Virus record (IMG/VR): IMGVR_UViG_3300048107_000357
Coordinates: 1-22,300 of that record
Reading direction: 5' to 3' (one strand)
Length of the DNA stretch: 22,300 bases
Origin: a virus
Below are positions 6,478 to 14,657 of this stretch, in pieces (the first letter of the stretch is position 1; the number at the start of each line of letters is the position of its first letter). The translations under genes and the position numbers were made by a program. The notes under the pieces are model-generated. The model was given only the letters and a program-made list of their open reading frames with translations, did no database searches and was not told where the DNA came from.

Positions 6478-7289
6478 CGGTTCAATACGTTTGCATCAAT
6501 CATTGATTGGAAGTTGTGCTTGTAGTACAACCTTGGAATCATACGAGTGCACCGACGTATCTCCTTGAGCATTTCATCTTCACGCTTATACTGCTCCAGA
6601 TCTCCTGCTTGGGGATGCTTTCCTAAGCGATTCAACTTACCTGTTCGGTGGTCAAAATCAATACCAACCTCAGGCCAGTTGTCTTTTAGTGTATTTTTTA
6701 TTGTCTGCCAGGGTAATGCAGTCAGTTGACGTGCAGTATCAAAAGAAATCTGGTCACGGTTAGGACCAATCAAAGAATACTTCCACCACAAGTCACCAAA
6801 CTTACTGATCTCAGGAGTAATACGTCTCCAAATTGATGCCAGTACAGGACTGCAATAGTCTTTGAAGTTATAGTTCAGTTCCACCAATGCTTCCATGATC
6901 TCCACCATCTGTGCCTTGGTATTGAATGAAGACACGTAACCTTCCATCACTTCCTCAACAAAATTGAAGCGACAAGGATGAATCATATGAGTCTGATTGT
7001 TACGACTCAGGATATGTTTAGAAGTTTCTACAAACTGTTTGGTGATTACATAACACCCATCAATCCAAACCACGGACTCACCCGCATCAAAATAAAGATG
7101 AGGACAGATCTTGGGGTGAGCAGATCTCCTACGTGGACACTCCTCTTCTACTTTGATTGGATACTCTTCCCATTTTTCTGGCACATCAACAGTGCCATCT
7201 GTAAAGGCAACATACCTGACACTGGGATCATAGTAATGATCATCAGAGAATTTGTCGTATCCGTTAGTGACGCAGGTGTAAATAATCAT
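6474..7289 (-). CDS. DUF616 (TOD1/MUCI70-like) glycosyltransferase, array member 3
   Basis: A 271-residue paralogue of the following gene. It has IIYTCVTNGYD (2-12), CPRRR at 51-55, WIDG at 75-78, SIWRR at 152-156 and GPNRDQISFD at 175-184, then a tail with GKHPQAGDLEQY and a basic stretch. No signal peptide or membrane segment is present, so it should act in the cytoplasm. Family knowledge supports a glycosyltransferase; the linkage cannot be predicted. It overlaps both neighbours by ATGA. Its C-terminal KHPQAG-D-EQY segment also appears in the two copies inside the 825-residue protein, tying the array to one duplicated ancestor. Confidence 0.75.
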   Translation of the reverse strand: MIIYTCVTNGYDKFSDDHYYDPSVRYVAFTDGTVDVPEKWEEYPIKVEEECPRRRSAHPKICPHLYFDAGESVVWIDGCYVITKQFVETSKHILSRNNQTHMIHPCRFNFVEEVMEGYVSSFNTKAQMVEIMEALVELNYNFKDYCSPVLASIWRRITPEISKFGDLWWKYSLIGPNRDQISFDTARQLTALPWQTIKNTLKDNWPEVGIDFDHRTGKLNRLGKHPQAGDLEQYKREDEMLKEIRRCTRMIPRLYYKHNFQSMIDANVLNR

Positions 7290-8227
7290 ATGGGGTGTGG
7301 GAAAAAGAATGGATCATCAAAGTGGGATCTAATAGTTCGACTCGGTCTTCGTATGACACCAGTCTTTCTATTGGTATACCACAGAAGACTGTGATATGGA
7401 TTCAAAACGTTCAATTTTCTGTACTTATAATCGAAATCATCTGACATATCACCGAACAACCAGACAGGTTTATCATTTTTAGTAAGAAGAGCACAGCGAT
7501 AGTTCCTTGAGTTCTTTTCCAGACCTGTCACCCCACATAGAATGTCTACTGCCCACTCAGGATTGACATGATACTCAGCACCATACCTACCCCCCTTGTT
7601 CGCCCACCACTCACCACCATCACTGGCGTCTGACCATACATCAATCAATTCTCTAGCAGGAATAGTTTCATACTTCATACCACTCATCTGCAATGCCACT
7701 GCAAAGGACAGTTGATCCCTCCTACCACCCTTCAAGTACCAATCCCACCATAGTTGGTCGAAGTCAGTCTTACCACGCCTCCAGAGGATCGTACACAGGG
7801 GTGACAGATAGTCCTTGAAGTTATACCCTGCCTCCACAGCAGCAACCGTGAACTTATACACATCAGCGAAAGGAACAAGTCCTCTACAAATATATTCAGC
7901 ACACTCTTCAAGATACCTATGACAATGTGGATGCTCTATTACAGTAAAACTATCCTGAGAAAGAATGTAATTACTTACTTCACAAAATTTATTGTTTAGT
8001 GTATGAAGTTTAGATGCATCGATATACACATTTGGTTCATCAAATGGGCACAACATCTTCACCAGACGTGACATACGCACAGGATCAGATGAGAACCCAG
8101 GTATGTACTCTAGTTCCCAACCTTCCTGCTCCTTCACACTTCCATCATGGAAACAAACACACCTACAATCAATATCTAATTGTGGTAACTGAAAGTATCC
8201 GTTAGTAATGGATGTATAGAGGATCAT
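7286..8227 (-). CDS. Divergent DUF616-like protein with C-terminal extension, array member 2
   Basis: The first 200 residues follow the DUF616 plan (ILYTSITNGY at 2-11, CFHDGS at 25-30, LWRR at 148-151, RRDQLSF at 169-175), but the WIDG motif is altered to YIDA (68-71). A tail of about 110 residues not shared with the neighbours follows; it is rich in aromatic residues (KYRKLNVLNPYHSLLWY) and ends PFFFPHP. The lost glycine in the putative catalytic loop and the new tail suggest a changed donor, a changed acceptor or a non-catalytic partner role. It overlaps the genes on both sides by 4 nt, so it is expressed with them. Membership in the family is likely; activity is uncertain. Confidence 0.65.
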   Translation of the reverse strand: MILYTSITNGYFQLPQLDIDCRCVCFHDGSVKEQEGWELEYIPGFSSDPVRMSRLVKMLCPFDEPNVYIDASKLHTLNNKFCEVSNYILSQDSFTVIEHPHCHRYLEECAEYICRGLVPFADVYKFTVAAVEAGYNFKDYLSPLCTILWRRGKTDFDQLWWDWYLKGGRRDQLSFAVALQMSGMKYETIPARELIDVWSDASDGGEWWANKGGRYGAEYHVNPEWAVDILCGVTGLEKNSRNYRCALLTKNDKPVWLFGDMSDDFDYKYRKLNVLNPYHSLLWYTNRKTGVIRRPSRTIRSHFDDPFFFPHPI

Positions 8228-10701
8228 ATAATGTCATAGTGTTTCATGTAGAACTCATGAAACTTATATTTGATATACAAAAGTGGTTTTAGTTTGGTAA
8301 TTTTCTCTAGATCTTTTATGAACTGATCAACCTTGGTGTACTGCTTCTTGTCCCCATACTGAGGATGCTTCTTGACTCTACCAACCTTGTGCTGGAAACC
8401 CATCTTGATTCCAGAGTCAGACCTGTTCTCATAATACAGAGGTTTGGTGCCAGTCAATTGAACAGCAGCATCAAAAGGAATACTATCCCTATTGATACCT
8501 TTCTTACTCCAATTATACCACTGCTCATTGAATTCTATAGTCTCATCGTACAAATATCTCCATACGATTGAACACTGAGGACTAGAATACTTATTGAACT
8601 TATATTTTGTGGCACTCAGTGCCTCAGTGATCTCAATTCCCCCCTCATAGGGGAAGAAAGCACATGTAAATCCTTCCAACAACTCATCATAGTATGAGAA
8701 CTTACTGATGTTCCTAAGTGTGGTAAAAGGGAAGGAATACAAACTCTTCTCAACAAACTCTCGGGTATGTTTGAAGCACCCATCCACCCACACAGTGTAA
8801 GTTCCTTTCTCAAAAAACTCATGGGGGTTACACTTTGGATAGAACGCCAAGTCTCGTGGACAATCAATATCAAGATCTAATTTGATGTACTCCCATGGAC
8901 CCTTGGTAGTATCAATAGTGCCATCATGAAAACATACGTATCTTATTTCAGGATCATAGTAATTCTTATCTGGTATCACATCATGTCCATTAGTGATGCA
9001 TGTATAGATGACAACAAATCTTTTATCGACACGGACACCTTCTTGATAAGGATAAGTATTGAATGACAGTCCTAAACTACCACCAATACCATAGTATTTC
9101 ATGTAAAACTCATGGAGTTTGTACTTACAAAACAACTTTGCTTCATATCCAGTCTCTCGATCAATTTCCATAAGGAACTGATCCACCTTTTTATATTGCT
9201 CTAGGTCACCCAGTTGCTCATGCTTTTTGATTCTACCTTTCTTGTTATTGAAACCAAATTGTATACCACAGTCATCCCGGTTATCATAGAACCGGGGAGT
9301 TACTCCTGTGAACTGCATGGCAGCATCAAAAGGAATCGTATCTCGATTTAGATACCCCTCCTCATACCATTTCTTATTGAACTCGATTACCTCCGGAGTC
9401 AACTGTCTCCAGACAACAGAGCACTGTGGACTAGAATATTTTAGGAAGTCATATCCCGCCGATGCCAGATACTTGGTGTAGTTGACTGCTGTGTTGTACC
9501 TATAGAAAGCACAAGTAAATCCTTCCAACAACTCATCGTAGTATGAGAACTCTCCTCCATGACGCAGGACCGAGAAAGGAAAACATCCAAGAGATCTTTC
9601 AATAAAATCATAAGAATGATCAAAGCATCCATCAACCCATACTGTATATGAGTTAGGAGGAAAAAACTCATGAGCATTTGCTTTGACATAGAACGCCAAC
9701 TCTCTTGGATTATCAATACCAAGATGAGAAACATCAATATACTTCCAAGAACCTGACATCTTTTGACTATCAGGAACAGATAACTTCCCATCATGGAAGA
9801 TCCAATAGTTTACGTCTGGATCAAAGTAAAAACTTTGAGGGATATCATAATCATTAGTGATACATGTATAAACATTCAATTGATTATGTTTGATTCTTTC
9901 TCCAAATTCATGAGGTAAAGTGGGCACTGCTGCCTTCATCATTGCAGAAGTAATATCACTGTCCCAGATTTTTACTAATTTATTTTGAAAGTCAGTGATC
10001 TGTTTGTTGGTTGGTCGATCAATATTATAAGATTCTTCGTACTTCTTGACCCTATTAGTGTTGTCAAGACTGACCTGCATCGGTACACGCAGTGCTGTCA
10101 GTCCTGTCTCATACTCAGCAAGTGCACTAGCAATTTGATCACGGTTGACTCCTCTCCTATACCACCGTGCCCATGCTCTGTTCCACTGTCTATTCTCTTG
10201 GAAGTTATGTCTCCAGACAACGCAGTTGATTGTTTGTTTGTAATCCTTTTTAGGGTAAGGATCATAACCAGCCAGCATCCTCTCGGACATCCTGGTAATT
10301 TCTAAACTGTCAGAAAATCCTTCGGCATATAACTTATTGAACTCTTCAAGCAAACTGCGGGGGTCAGGGTGCTCTTGTAGTACAACAAAACTATGAGGAT
10401 GCCGAAAGACTTTCCTACTATATTCAACAAGATCTCGGGTTATATTATATGCTGCGTCTACCCACACAGTCAGATCAGAAGACTGTGTGAAGTATATATG
10501 CGGTTCATGCTTGATAACATATGACTTCCTAACAGGACAGTCAGGAAGTTCTACATTTAGATCATCAAGATGTACATACTCCCACGGACCTTTGGTTGTA
10601 GGAATGCTTCCATCATGGAACAAAACATACCTACAACCTTCCTCAACATATGCGTCGGGGACAGAATCATATCCGTTGGTTATGCACGTATAAAAAATCA
10701 A
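8224..10701 (-). CDS. Three-domain DUF616 protein (825 aa), array member 1
   Basis: The protein is three DUF616-like domains in one chain: domain 1 about residues 2-215, domain 2 about 276-538 and domain 3 about 563-825. Each opens with (I/V)YTCITN followed by a FHDG strand. Domains 2 and 3 are close copies: both have VWVDGCF (354-360 and 637-643), SYYDELLEGFTCAF, KYSSPQC and IPFDAA, and both end in KYK-HEFYMK. Domain 1 is more divergent, with VWVDAAY at 79-85. A TTG codon is chosen as start because the resulting MIFYTCITNGYD lines up with the ATG starts of the paralogues and gives a TTGA overlap with the previous stop. Such a chain could add several sugars in a row or act as a scaffold; this is inference. 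Confidence 0.75.
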   Translation of the reverse strand: MIFYTCITNGYDSVPDAYVEEGCRYVLFHDGSIPTTKGPWEYVHLDDLNVELPDCPVRKSYVIKHEPHIYFTQSSDLTVWVDAAYNITRDLVEYSRKVFRHPHSFVVLQEHPDPRSLLEEFNKLYAEGFSDSLEITRMSERMLAGYDPYPKKDYKQTINCVVWRHNFQENRQWNRAWARWYRRGVNRDQIASALAEYETGLTALRVPMQVSLDNTNRVKKYEESYNIDRPTNKQITDFQNKLVKIWDSDITSAMMKAAVPTLPHEFGERIKHNQLNVYTCITNDYDIPQSFYFDPDVNYWIFHDGKLSVPDSQKMSGSWKYIDVSHLGIDNPRELAFYVKANAHEFFPPNSYTVWVDGCFDHSYDFIERSLGCFPFSVLRHGGEFSYYDELLEGFTCAFYRYNTAVNYTKYLASAGYDFLKYSSPQCSVVWRQLTPEVIEFNKKWYEEGYLNRDTIPFDAAMQFTGVTPRFYDNRDDCGIQFGFNNKKGRIKKHEQLGDLEQYKKVDQFLMEIDRETGYEAKLFCKYKLHEFYMKYYGIGGSLGLSFNTYPYQEGVRVDKRFVVIYTCITNGHDVIPDKNYYDPEIRYVCFHDGTIDTTKGPWEYIKLDLDIDCPRDLAFYPKCNPHEFFEKGTYTVWVDGCFKHTREFVEKSLYSFPFTTLRNISKFSYYDELLEGFTCAFFPYEGGIEITEALSATKYKFNKYSSPQCSIVWRYLYDETIEFNEQWYNWSKKGINRDSIPFDAAVQLTGTKPLYYENRSDSGIKMGFQHKVGRVKKHPQYGDKKQYTKVDQFIKDLEKITKLKPLLYIKYKFHEFYMKHYDII
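8227..9876 (-). repeat. Tandem duplication encoding DUF616 domains 2 and 3
   Basis: The halves 9088-9876 and 8227-9015 encode homologous domains. Their DNA is still alike in places: tccttccaacaactcatc occurs at 8671 and again at 9520, an offset of 849 nt (283 codons), with tagtatgagaact following in both. A short linker that differs from the domains (residues about 539-562) separates the copies. Retained DNA identity points to a fairly recent duplication. Confidence 0.7.
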
Positions 10702-11444
10702 TTTAGTTTATCCACAGGTTGCGACTTACCCAATGCTTCACTCACTGTACGGTTTGTGACGTTACCAGGTTCACGTAAGAACCATCCAGTAGCAATGTAC
10801 TTAGATTCATTACCCGTAAGGAATGAACCTCTGTGCATGTGAGTATACGTAGCAGGCCAAAGAACAATAGTTCCTTTCTTAGGATGGAACGTTTTCTCCT
10901 GGTGATAGAAGTCAGTGCCGCCACCATTCTCAGGAGGGATATCATTCAGATAAATCATCCACGTCAGCACACGGTCACGGTAGAGGAAGTTGCCATTCTC
11001 ACAATGCCATACATGGTATCCACCACCTGGATCAGTGCGTTGTAGTTTGCAGGTCCAAGAAGAAATTGGATCACAAGAATCAACGAGACCTTTGTACTTC
11101 TGTACGTACATCTCAAATGCTTGACCAATTGCTTGGTTGACCTGAGCGGTCATCGTTGTGTCACAAACTTCAAGATAGAGTTGATGGTCCTTACGACCCA
11201 TGCCACCTTTAGGGAATTGGGATTCCCCATCATTGAAGTGGTCAATGGTAAAATCATTGTCTCCAATTTTTGTGACGGCATGCTCGGAGGATTCTCCTAC
11301 GAAATGCTTTTTGTTGTACCAGTATTCAAAAACCTCACGCAAAGAATCACAGAATTCCCAGCGTACAAAGTTCTCAAAGATACCTATGTGATCATAGAAA
11401 ACTGGTTCAGTGAAGTCAGGTTGTTTGATGATCTCTTCTGTCAT
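10698..11444 (-). CDS. 2OG-Fe(II) oxygenase (prolyl-4-hydroxylase-like)
   Basis: A 248-residue protein whose second half fits the double-stranded beta-helix of 2-oxoglutarate/Fe(II) dioxygenases: YHVWHCENG at 143-151, MIYLND at 163-168, NGGGTDFYH at 173-181, then GTIVLWPATYTHMHRGS at 191-207 and KYIATGW at 215-221. The first iron motif appears as H147-x-E149 rather than the usual HxD, the distal histidine is H202 or H204, and K215 may bind 2-oxoglutarate. Such enzymes hydroxylate proteins, lipids or small molecules using oxygen and 2-oxoglutarate. Its place between GT25 and DUF616 genes suggests a hydroxylated acceptor (for example hydroxyproline or hydroxylysine) or a modified sugar. ATGA overlap upstream and TTGA downstream. 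Confidence 0.8.
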   Translation of the reverse strand: MTEEIIKQPDFTEPVFYDHIGIFENFVRWEFCDSLREVFEYWYNKKHFVGESSEHAVTKIGDNDFTIDHFNDGESQFPKGGMGRKDHQLYLEVCDTTMTAQVNQAIGQAFEMYVQKYKGLVDSCDPISSWTCKLQRTDPGGGYHVWHCENGNFLYRDRVLTWMIYLNDIPPENGGGTDFYHQEKTFHPKKGTIVLWPATYTHMHRGSFLTGNESKYIATGWFLREPGNVTNRTVSEALGKSQPVDKLN

Positions 11445-12241
11445 TGTTTCTGTGCTTGTTCCATGTACACTGATGGTGGTATTCTACCACAATATTCGTC
11501 TAGTTCCATAATCTGATCGACAGTATGCTCCCTAGCATCTCTCTCCCAGAACTGTGCTAGTGCCTCATTACTACCCTTATGAAAGATGTCAATATGTTCT
11601 TCATGAATTGAAGAACCCATGTCCAATCTGTAATTGAATAGGGGAGTAGAGTAAGACTTACCACTGTCAAGAATCAAATCCTCTGACACTGCACGAGGTT
11701 TGATGTTCTGATCCAGTTTCCACTGATTGCCACGGAGGTGACACCTAAGGACCTTGGTTGCATGGTGCCTGCTGATTAGATAACCAGCAGCAGAGAAATC
11801 ATTGATGAACCTTTGATGTAACTTGAGAGTAATCCCATTGGGATTGATGATGGTTAGTTGCAGGCAGTCCCAGTTGATGGGCAGTCGCTTCCTAACATCC
11901 TTCCAAGTGAAAGTCCAATGCTTGACAGTGGAAAGATCAATGTCGTCCTCCATGATGAAGACTTCATCTAGGTCAGTCTCTTCGACAAAGTAACGCAGAG
12001 CATTTAGGTGAGACATTACACATGCGATCTCACCTTTGTTCATATTATGAGGTACAGAACCCTTCAGGTTCTCCTCATACTCATCACCATCAATACCACT
12101 AATGCGGTGGTTATCAGTGAGTCCCCAGTAGTCCAATTGATCTTCCATGTATTCCCGTCGTTGGGTCACACGGTCTAGATTGATCCAAAGAACTTTAGGG
12201 AACCCCTTCAGTTTGTCGATAGACTTATTCCTATCAGTCAT
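11441..12241 (-). CDS. Glycosyltransferase family 25
   Basis: The sequence matches GT25, which includes bacterial LPS galactosyltransferases and animal collagen hydroxylysine galactosyltransferases. From the chosen start, the family strand VLWINLDRVTQRREYM is at 17-32, GEIACVMSHLNALR at 70-83 and the metal-binding FIMEDDID at 95-102; SEDLIL comes later. The open frame extends upstream to 12313, but the ATG at 12241 is chosen because it places the family start correctly and overlaps the previous stop by 8 nt, as at the next junction. The protein is then 266 residues, the usual GT25 size. It lies next to a 2OG oxygenase of prolyl/lysyl-hydroxylase type, a pairing with a known parallel in collagen modification; the donor is probably a UDP-sugar. 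Confidence 0.85.
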   Translation of the reverse strand: MTDRNKSIDKLKGFPKVLWINLDRVTQRREYMEDQLDYWGLTDNHRISGIDGDEYEENLKGSVPHNMNKGEIACVMSHLNALRYFVEETDLDEVFIMEDDIDLSTVKHWTFTWKDVRKRLPINWDCLQLTIINPNGITLKLHQRFINDFSAAGYLISRHHATKVLRCHLRGNQWKLDQNIKPRAVSEDLILDSGKSYSTPLFNYRLDMGSSIHEEHIDIFHKGSNEALAQFWERDAREHTVDQIMELDEYCGRIPPSVYMEQAQKQ

Positions 12242-13196
12242 CCGTGCCAGGGCGTTTGCCATTGCGGACACCACGATACACCATGTATAGGGGCTCCTTA
12301 TAATATTCTTCAATAGCGTCCCTACTCATGTTGCCAAGTTTTTCCCACAACGCACGGTTCTCTTCGATGTGAGGGTTGTTGAACCAAGAGTTAGGAGTAC
12401 GACGGTGCTCCATATGATAGATCAAATCATTTAGACGCAGCACTTGTGAACAAAGATTGAAGCGACTATAACGTTCGTCATCTTCATATCCATAGGCAAC
12501 GAAACCTTCATTCTCACCACCAAGTCTGAGATATTCTTTGGTGTCAAAGAACTGTACGAAACCAAACTTGGCATCATATAGAGTTGCACTCTTCACAAAT
12601 GCATTGAAGTTGAAGTTGCTATTGATGAACCGAGTACATTCCTCATCAGTAACTCGTAACTGATATTGATACTCTCCACACCCATAAGGATAGACACACT
12701 TCACAGGTTCAGGAGTTGCCTCAGGATCATTCGGAGGAATCCAACCATAAAGAATGGCATTCTGCGCCAAGATATAGTTGTTCATCGGCAGCAAGACATC
12801 GCAGTCATAGTTGCAGACCACAGGGGTCTCAACCAACATCAGCATGTCGTTTATCAAACGAGTCCTATGGAAGACTTTATCATCACTCTCCTCAAAGATA
12901 TGATGAATCTTTTCCATCTTCTCAGGGGGCAATGCTTCATCAAGCATTGGCACCACACTCTTCAAGAAAATAGATTCAACATCATGTTCCTTGATAATAA
13001 TCTGCGTGTCAAAGTTACGCAGAAGATAGATTAGTGTTGTCGTGATGTTACGCATCCGATCAACACTTTCGATTCGCAAAGGAATGATGAAGGTTGTTTT
13101 AGTCAGGTCCCAGGAGTTTACCGGTTGGATCTGAAGATCCTCGTACATCCCAAGATCTTGAATTTCAACACCTTCTTGGTGGATTGTTTCAGACAT
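12234..13196 (-). CDS. GT-A fold glycosyltransferase (GT2/galactosyltransferase-like)
   Basis: A 320-residue protein with a nucleotide-sugar-binding start (TTFIIPLRIESVDR, 34-47), a DCD metal motif at 131-133 inside NYDCDVLLP, and a C-terminal acceptor segment GGENEGFVAYGYEDDERYSRF (226-246) followed by IYHMEHRR. That GGxNExFxxYGxEDxE arrangement is typical of the catalytic end of beta-1,4-galactosyltransferase and chondroitin-polymerase type enzymes, so hexose or HexNAc transfer is expected. The frame extends to 13259, but the ATG at 13196 is preferred: it overlaps the GT11 stop by 8 nt and leaves out a low-complexity TTTPLTFTALTG stretch that is only GT11 DNA read out of frame. Confidence 0.8.
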   Translation of the reverse strand: MSETIHQEGVEIQDLGMYEDLQIQPVNSWDLTKTTFIIPLRIESVDRMRNITTTLIYLLRNFDTQIIIKEHDVESIFLKSVVPMLDEALPPEKMEKIHHIFEESDDKVFHRTRLINDMLMLVETPVVCNYDCDVLLPMNNYILAQNAILYGWIPPNDPEATPEPVKCVYPYGCGEYQYQLRVTDEECTRFINSNFNFNAFVKSATLYDAKFGFVQFFDTKEYLRLGGENEGFVAYGYEDDERYSRFNLCSQVLRLNDLIYHMEHRRTPNSWFNNPHIEENRALWEKLGNMSRDAIEEYYKEPLYMVYRGVRNGKRPGTDD

Positions 13197-13977
13197 TGAT
13201 AGATTTCCAGTTAGGGCAGTAAAGGTCAGAGGTGTCGTGGTCTTTAGTATACCCGTCACCGAACCAACGGTTAGGGGCGATGATTGTCTTGTCTGAGTTT
13301 GTACTCAACCAAGACCCCCACCATGAGAATGATGAGTTAGCAATGATAAAGTCGTGACATAGACTCATCATACAGAGGTCGGCAACATTGTCGCCACCCT
13401 CAGAGATCAAGAAACGATCTTCTACAAATTGTTCGTTACACCAGGCAGGATCGTCAGAAAAAACAACGACAGTCCTGTCAGAATCAAAGTGCGAAAGGGC
13501 ACGATCATAATAGTCCTTGGTGCATGGAGGGTGGTTGTCGCAGTTAGTTATGTAGTCACCCCTCCGAACATGTAGAGCAATTGGTCGGTCAACCGAACCA
13601 ATCATTTCTTGACATGGTTCTTTGATATTATTTTTGAATTCAAAGTCCTCACGGATCTCAGATTCAATATGTTTGAACCACTTCTCGCTTTGTAGATACC
13701 CATAAACATTATGCCCATCAGGCATCTTGTCAAACAGGTTCTTATCAAAGTGAAAGTGTTCTTCCTGAACATAAGGTCCAGGACATACCCCGATGTTTGT
13801 TAGTCCAGTAAGTTTGAAACACTCAAACAGTTGATGGTCAGTCCACTCATCTTTGAAATCGCTAGGAGGAATACAAAAATCGTATCCATGCTCAGCAGCA
13901 ATACCACGTAGTCCTGCATACTGAAACATCTGATTTCCTAGACGACCATGCCGACCTAGGTGATTGAATCCAATCAT
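13189..13977 (-). CDS. Alpha-1,2-fucosyltransferase family GT11
   Basis: Clear GT11 signatures: GRHGRLGNQMFQYAGLRG at the N-terminus (8-25), the GDP-binding HVRRGDY at 136-142, VFSDDPAW at 172-179 and ANSSFSWWGSWL at 213-224. At 262 residues it is a normal bacterial length, with no membrane anchor. GT11 enzymes move fucose from GDP-fucose to galactose or similar in a 1,2 linkage. No GDP-fucose synthesis gene is in the window, but a GDP-mannose 3,5-epimerase is, whose product GDP-L-galactose is a known alternative donor for plant FUT1; the true donor is open. ATGA overlap with the GT2 gene upstream. Confidence 0.92.
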   Translation of the reverse strand: MIGFNHLGRHGRLGNQMFQYAGLRGIAAEHGYDFCIPPSDFKDEWTDHQLFECFKLTGLTNIGVCPGPYVQEEHFHFDKNLFDKMPDGHNVYGYLQSEKWFKHIESEIREDFEFKNNIKEPCQEMIGSVDRPIALHVRRGDYITNCDNHPPCTKDYYDRALSHFDSDRTVVVFSDDPAWCNEQFVEDRFLISEGGDNVADLCMMSLCHDFIIANSSFSWWGSWLSTNSDKTIIAPNRWFGDGYTKDHDTSDLYCPNWKSINV

Positions 13978-14657
13978 TTATGTTTCTCCTTCAAATATTC
14001 AATCTCTTGTGGCATAAGATCCTCAAACTTTCGTTGTGTTTGATGGGGGTGTTCTCTATTAGAAATATGATAGTGCTGAAGAACTTTTGGTTCCCCGTAG
14101 TTCTCATACAACCTATAGTACATGTCACAATCCATCAGCATGGTGAGTTCTTCATCAAAGTATTCACCACATCCATTACGGAGAGCAAGAATAGATGGAG
14201 AACTAAGGGTGTTGACACCCTCTAGCAAACGATTGTTATAGACAGGAATCTTAGGGTTGTAGTGAGTCTTACCATCATCTAAGGTATGAGCAAATCCAGT
14301 TACTGCCCACTCCACTCCTTCAGTAAAAGCAGCGTCAAGTTCAGCACATAGATTCTTAGTAAGAATCATATCATCACTGAAGATAATTTTCAAGATCTCA
14401 CCATCTGCTAAACGCATAGCGTTATTGGTGTTAGCAGAAATGTTACCTGACTTACTTGGGTTGCGAACGTAATTGATCTCAAAGAGATCATCGTACTCTT
14501 CACATGCCTGTAGAACTTTATTTGATGTGCCATGATCGGACACCCAAACATTGAAGTTCATATCACTCTGCAATGACAGACTATGAAAGATGTCAAACAA
14601 ATACTGTTGACACCTAGGGTTCTTATCATGCGTAGGGATGCAAAAACTTACTCTCAT
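13974..14657 (-). CDS. Glycosyltransferase family 2
   Basis: A 227-residue GT-A protein. It starts with VSFCIPTHDKNPRCQQYL (3-20), has a VSDHGTSN segment near 39-46 where GT2 enzymes bind the nucleotide, and carries the metal motif IFSDDMILT at 92-100. LMDCDMYYRL later corresponds to the acceptor/catalytic region. It is compact, without transmembrane segments, so it should be cytoplasmic. Donor and acceptor cannot be read from the sequence. It overlaps its neighbours by ATGA on both sides and sits between GT10 and GT11 genes. Confidence 0.85.
   Translation of the reverse strand: MRVSFCIPTHDKNPRCQQYLFDIFHSLSLQSDMNFNVWVSDHGTSNKVLQACEEYDDLFEINYVRNPSKSGNISANTNNAMRLADGEILKIIFSDDMILTKNLCAELDAAFTEGVEWAVTGFAHTLDDGKTHYNPKIPVYNNRLLEGVNTLSSPSILALRNGCGEYFDEELTMLMDCDMYYRLYENYGEPKVLQHYHISNREHPHQTQRKFEDLMPQEIEYLKEKHK

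Noticed and set aside
12242-12313. Longer N-terminus for the GT25 protein starting at 12313
   Set aside because: It would overlap the preceding transferase by 80 nt and adds sequence unrelated to the family; the ATG at 12241 gives an 8-nt overlap and the expected start.
13197-13259. Longer N-terminus for the GT-A enzyme starting at 13259
   Set aside because: The extra residues are GT11 coding DNA read out of frame; the ATG at 13196 fits the local overlap pattern.
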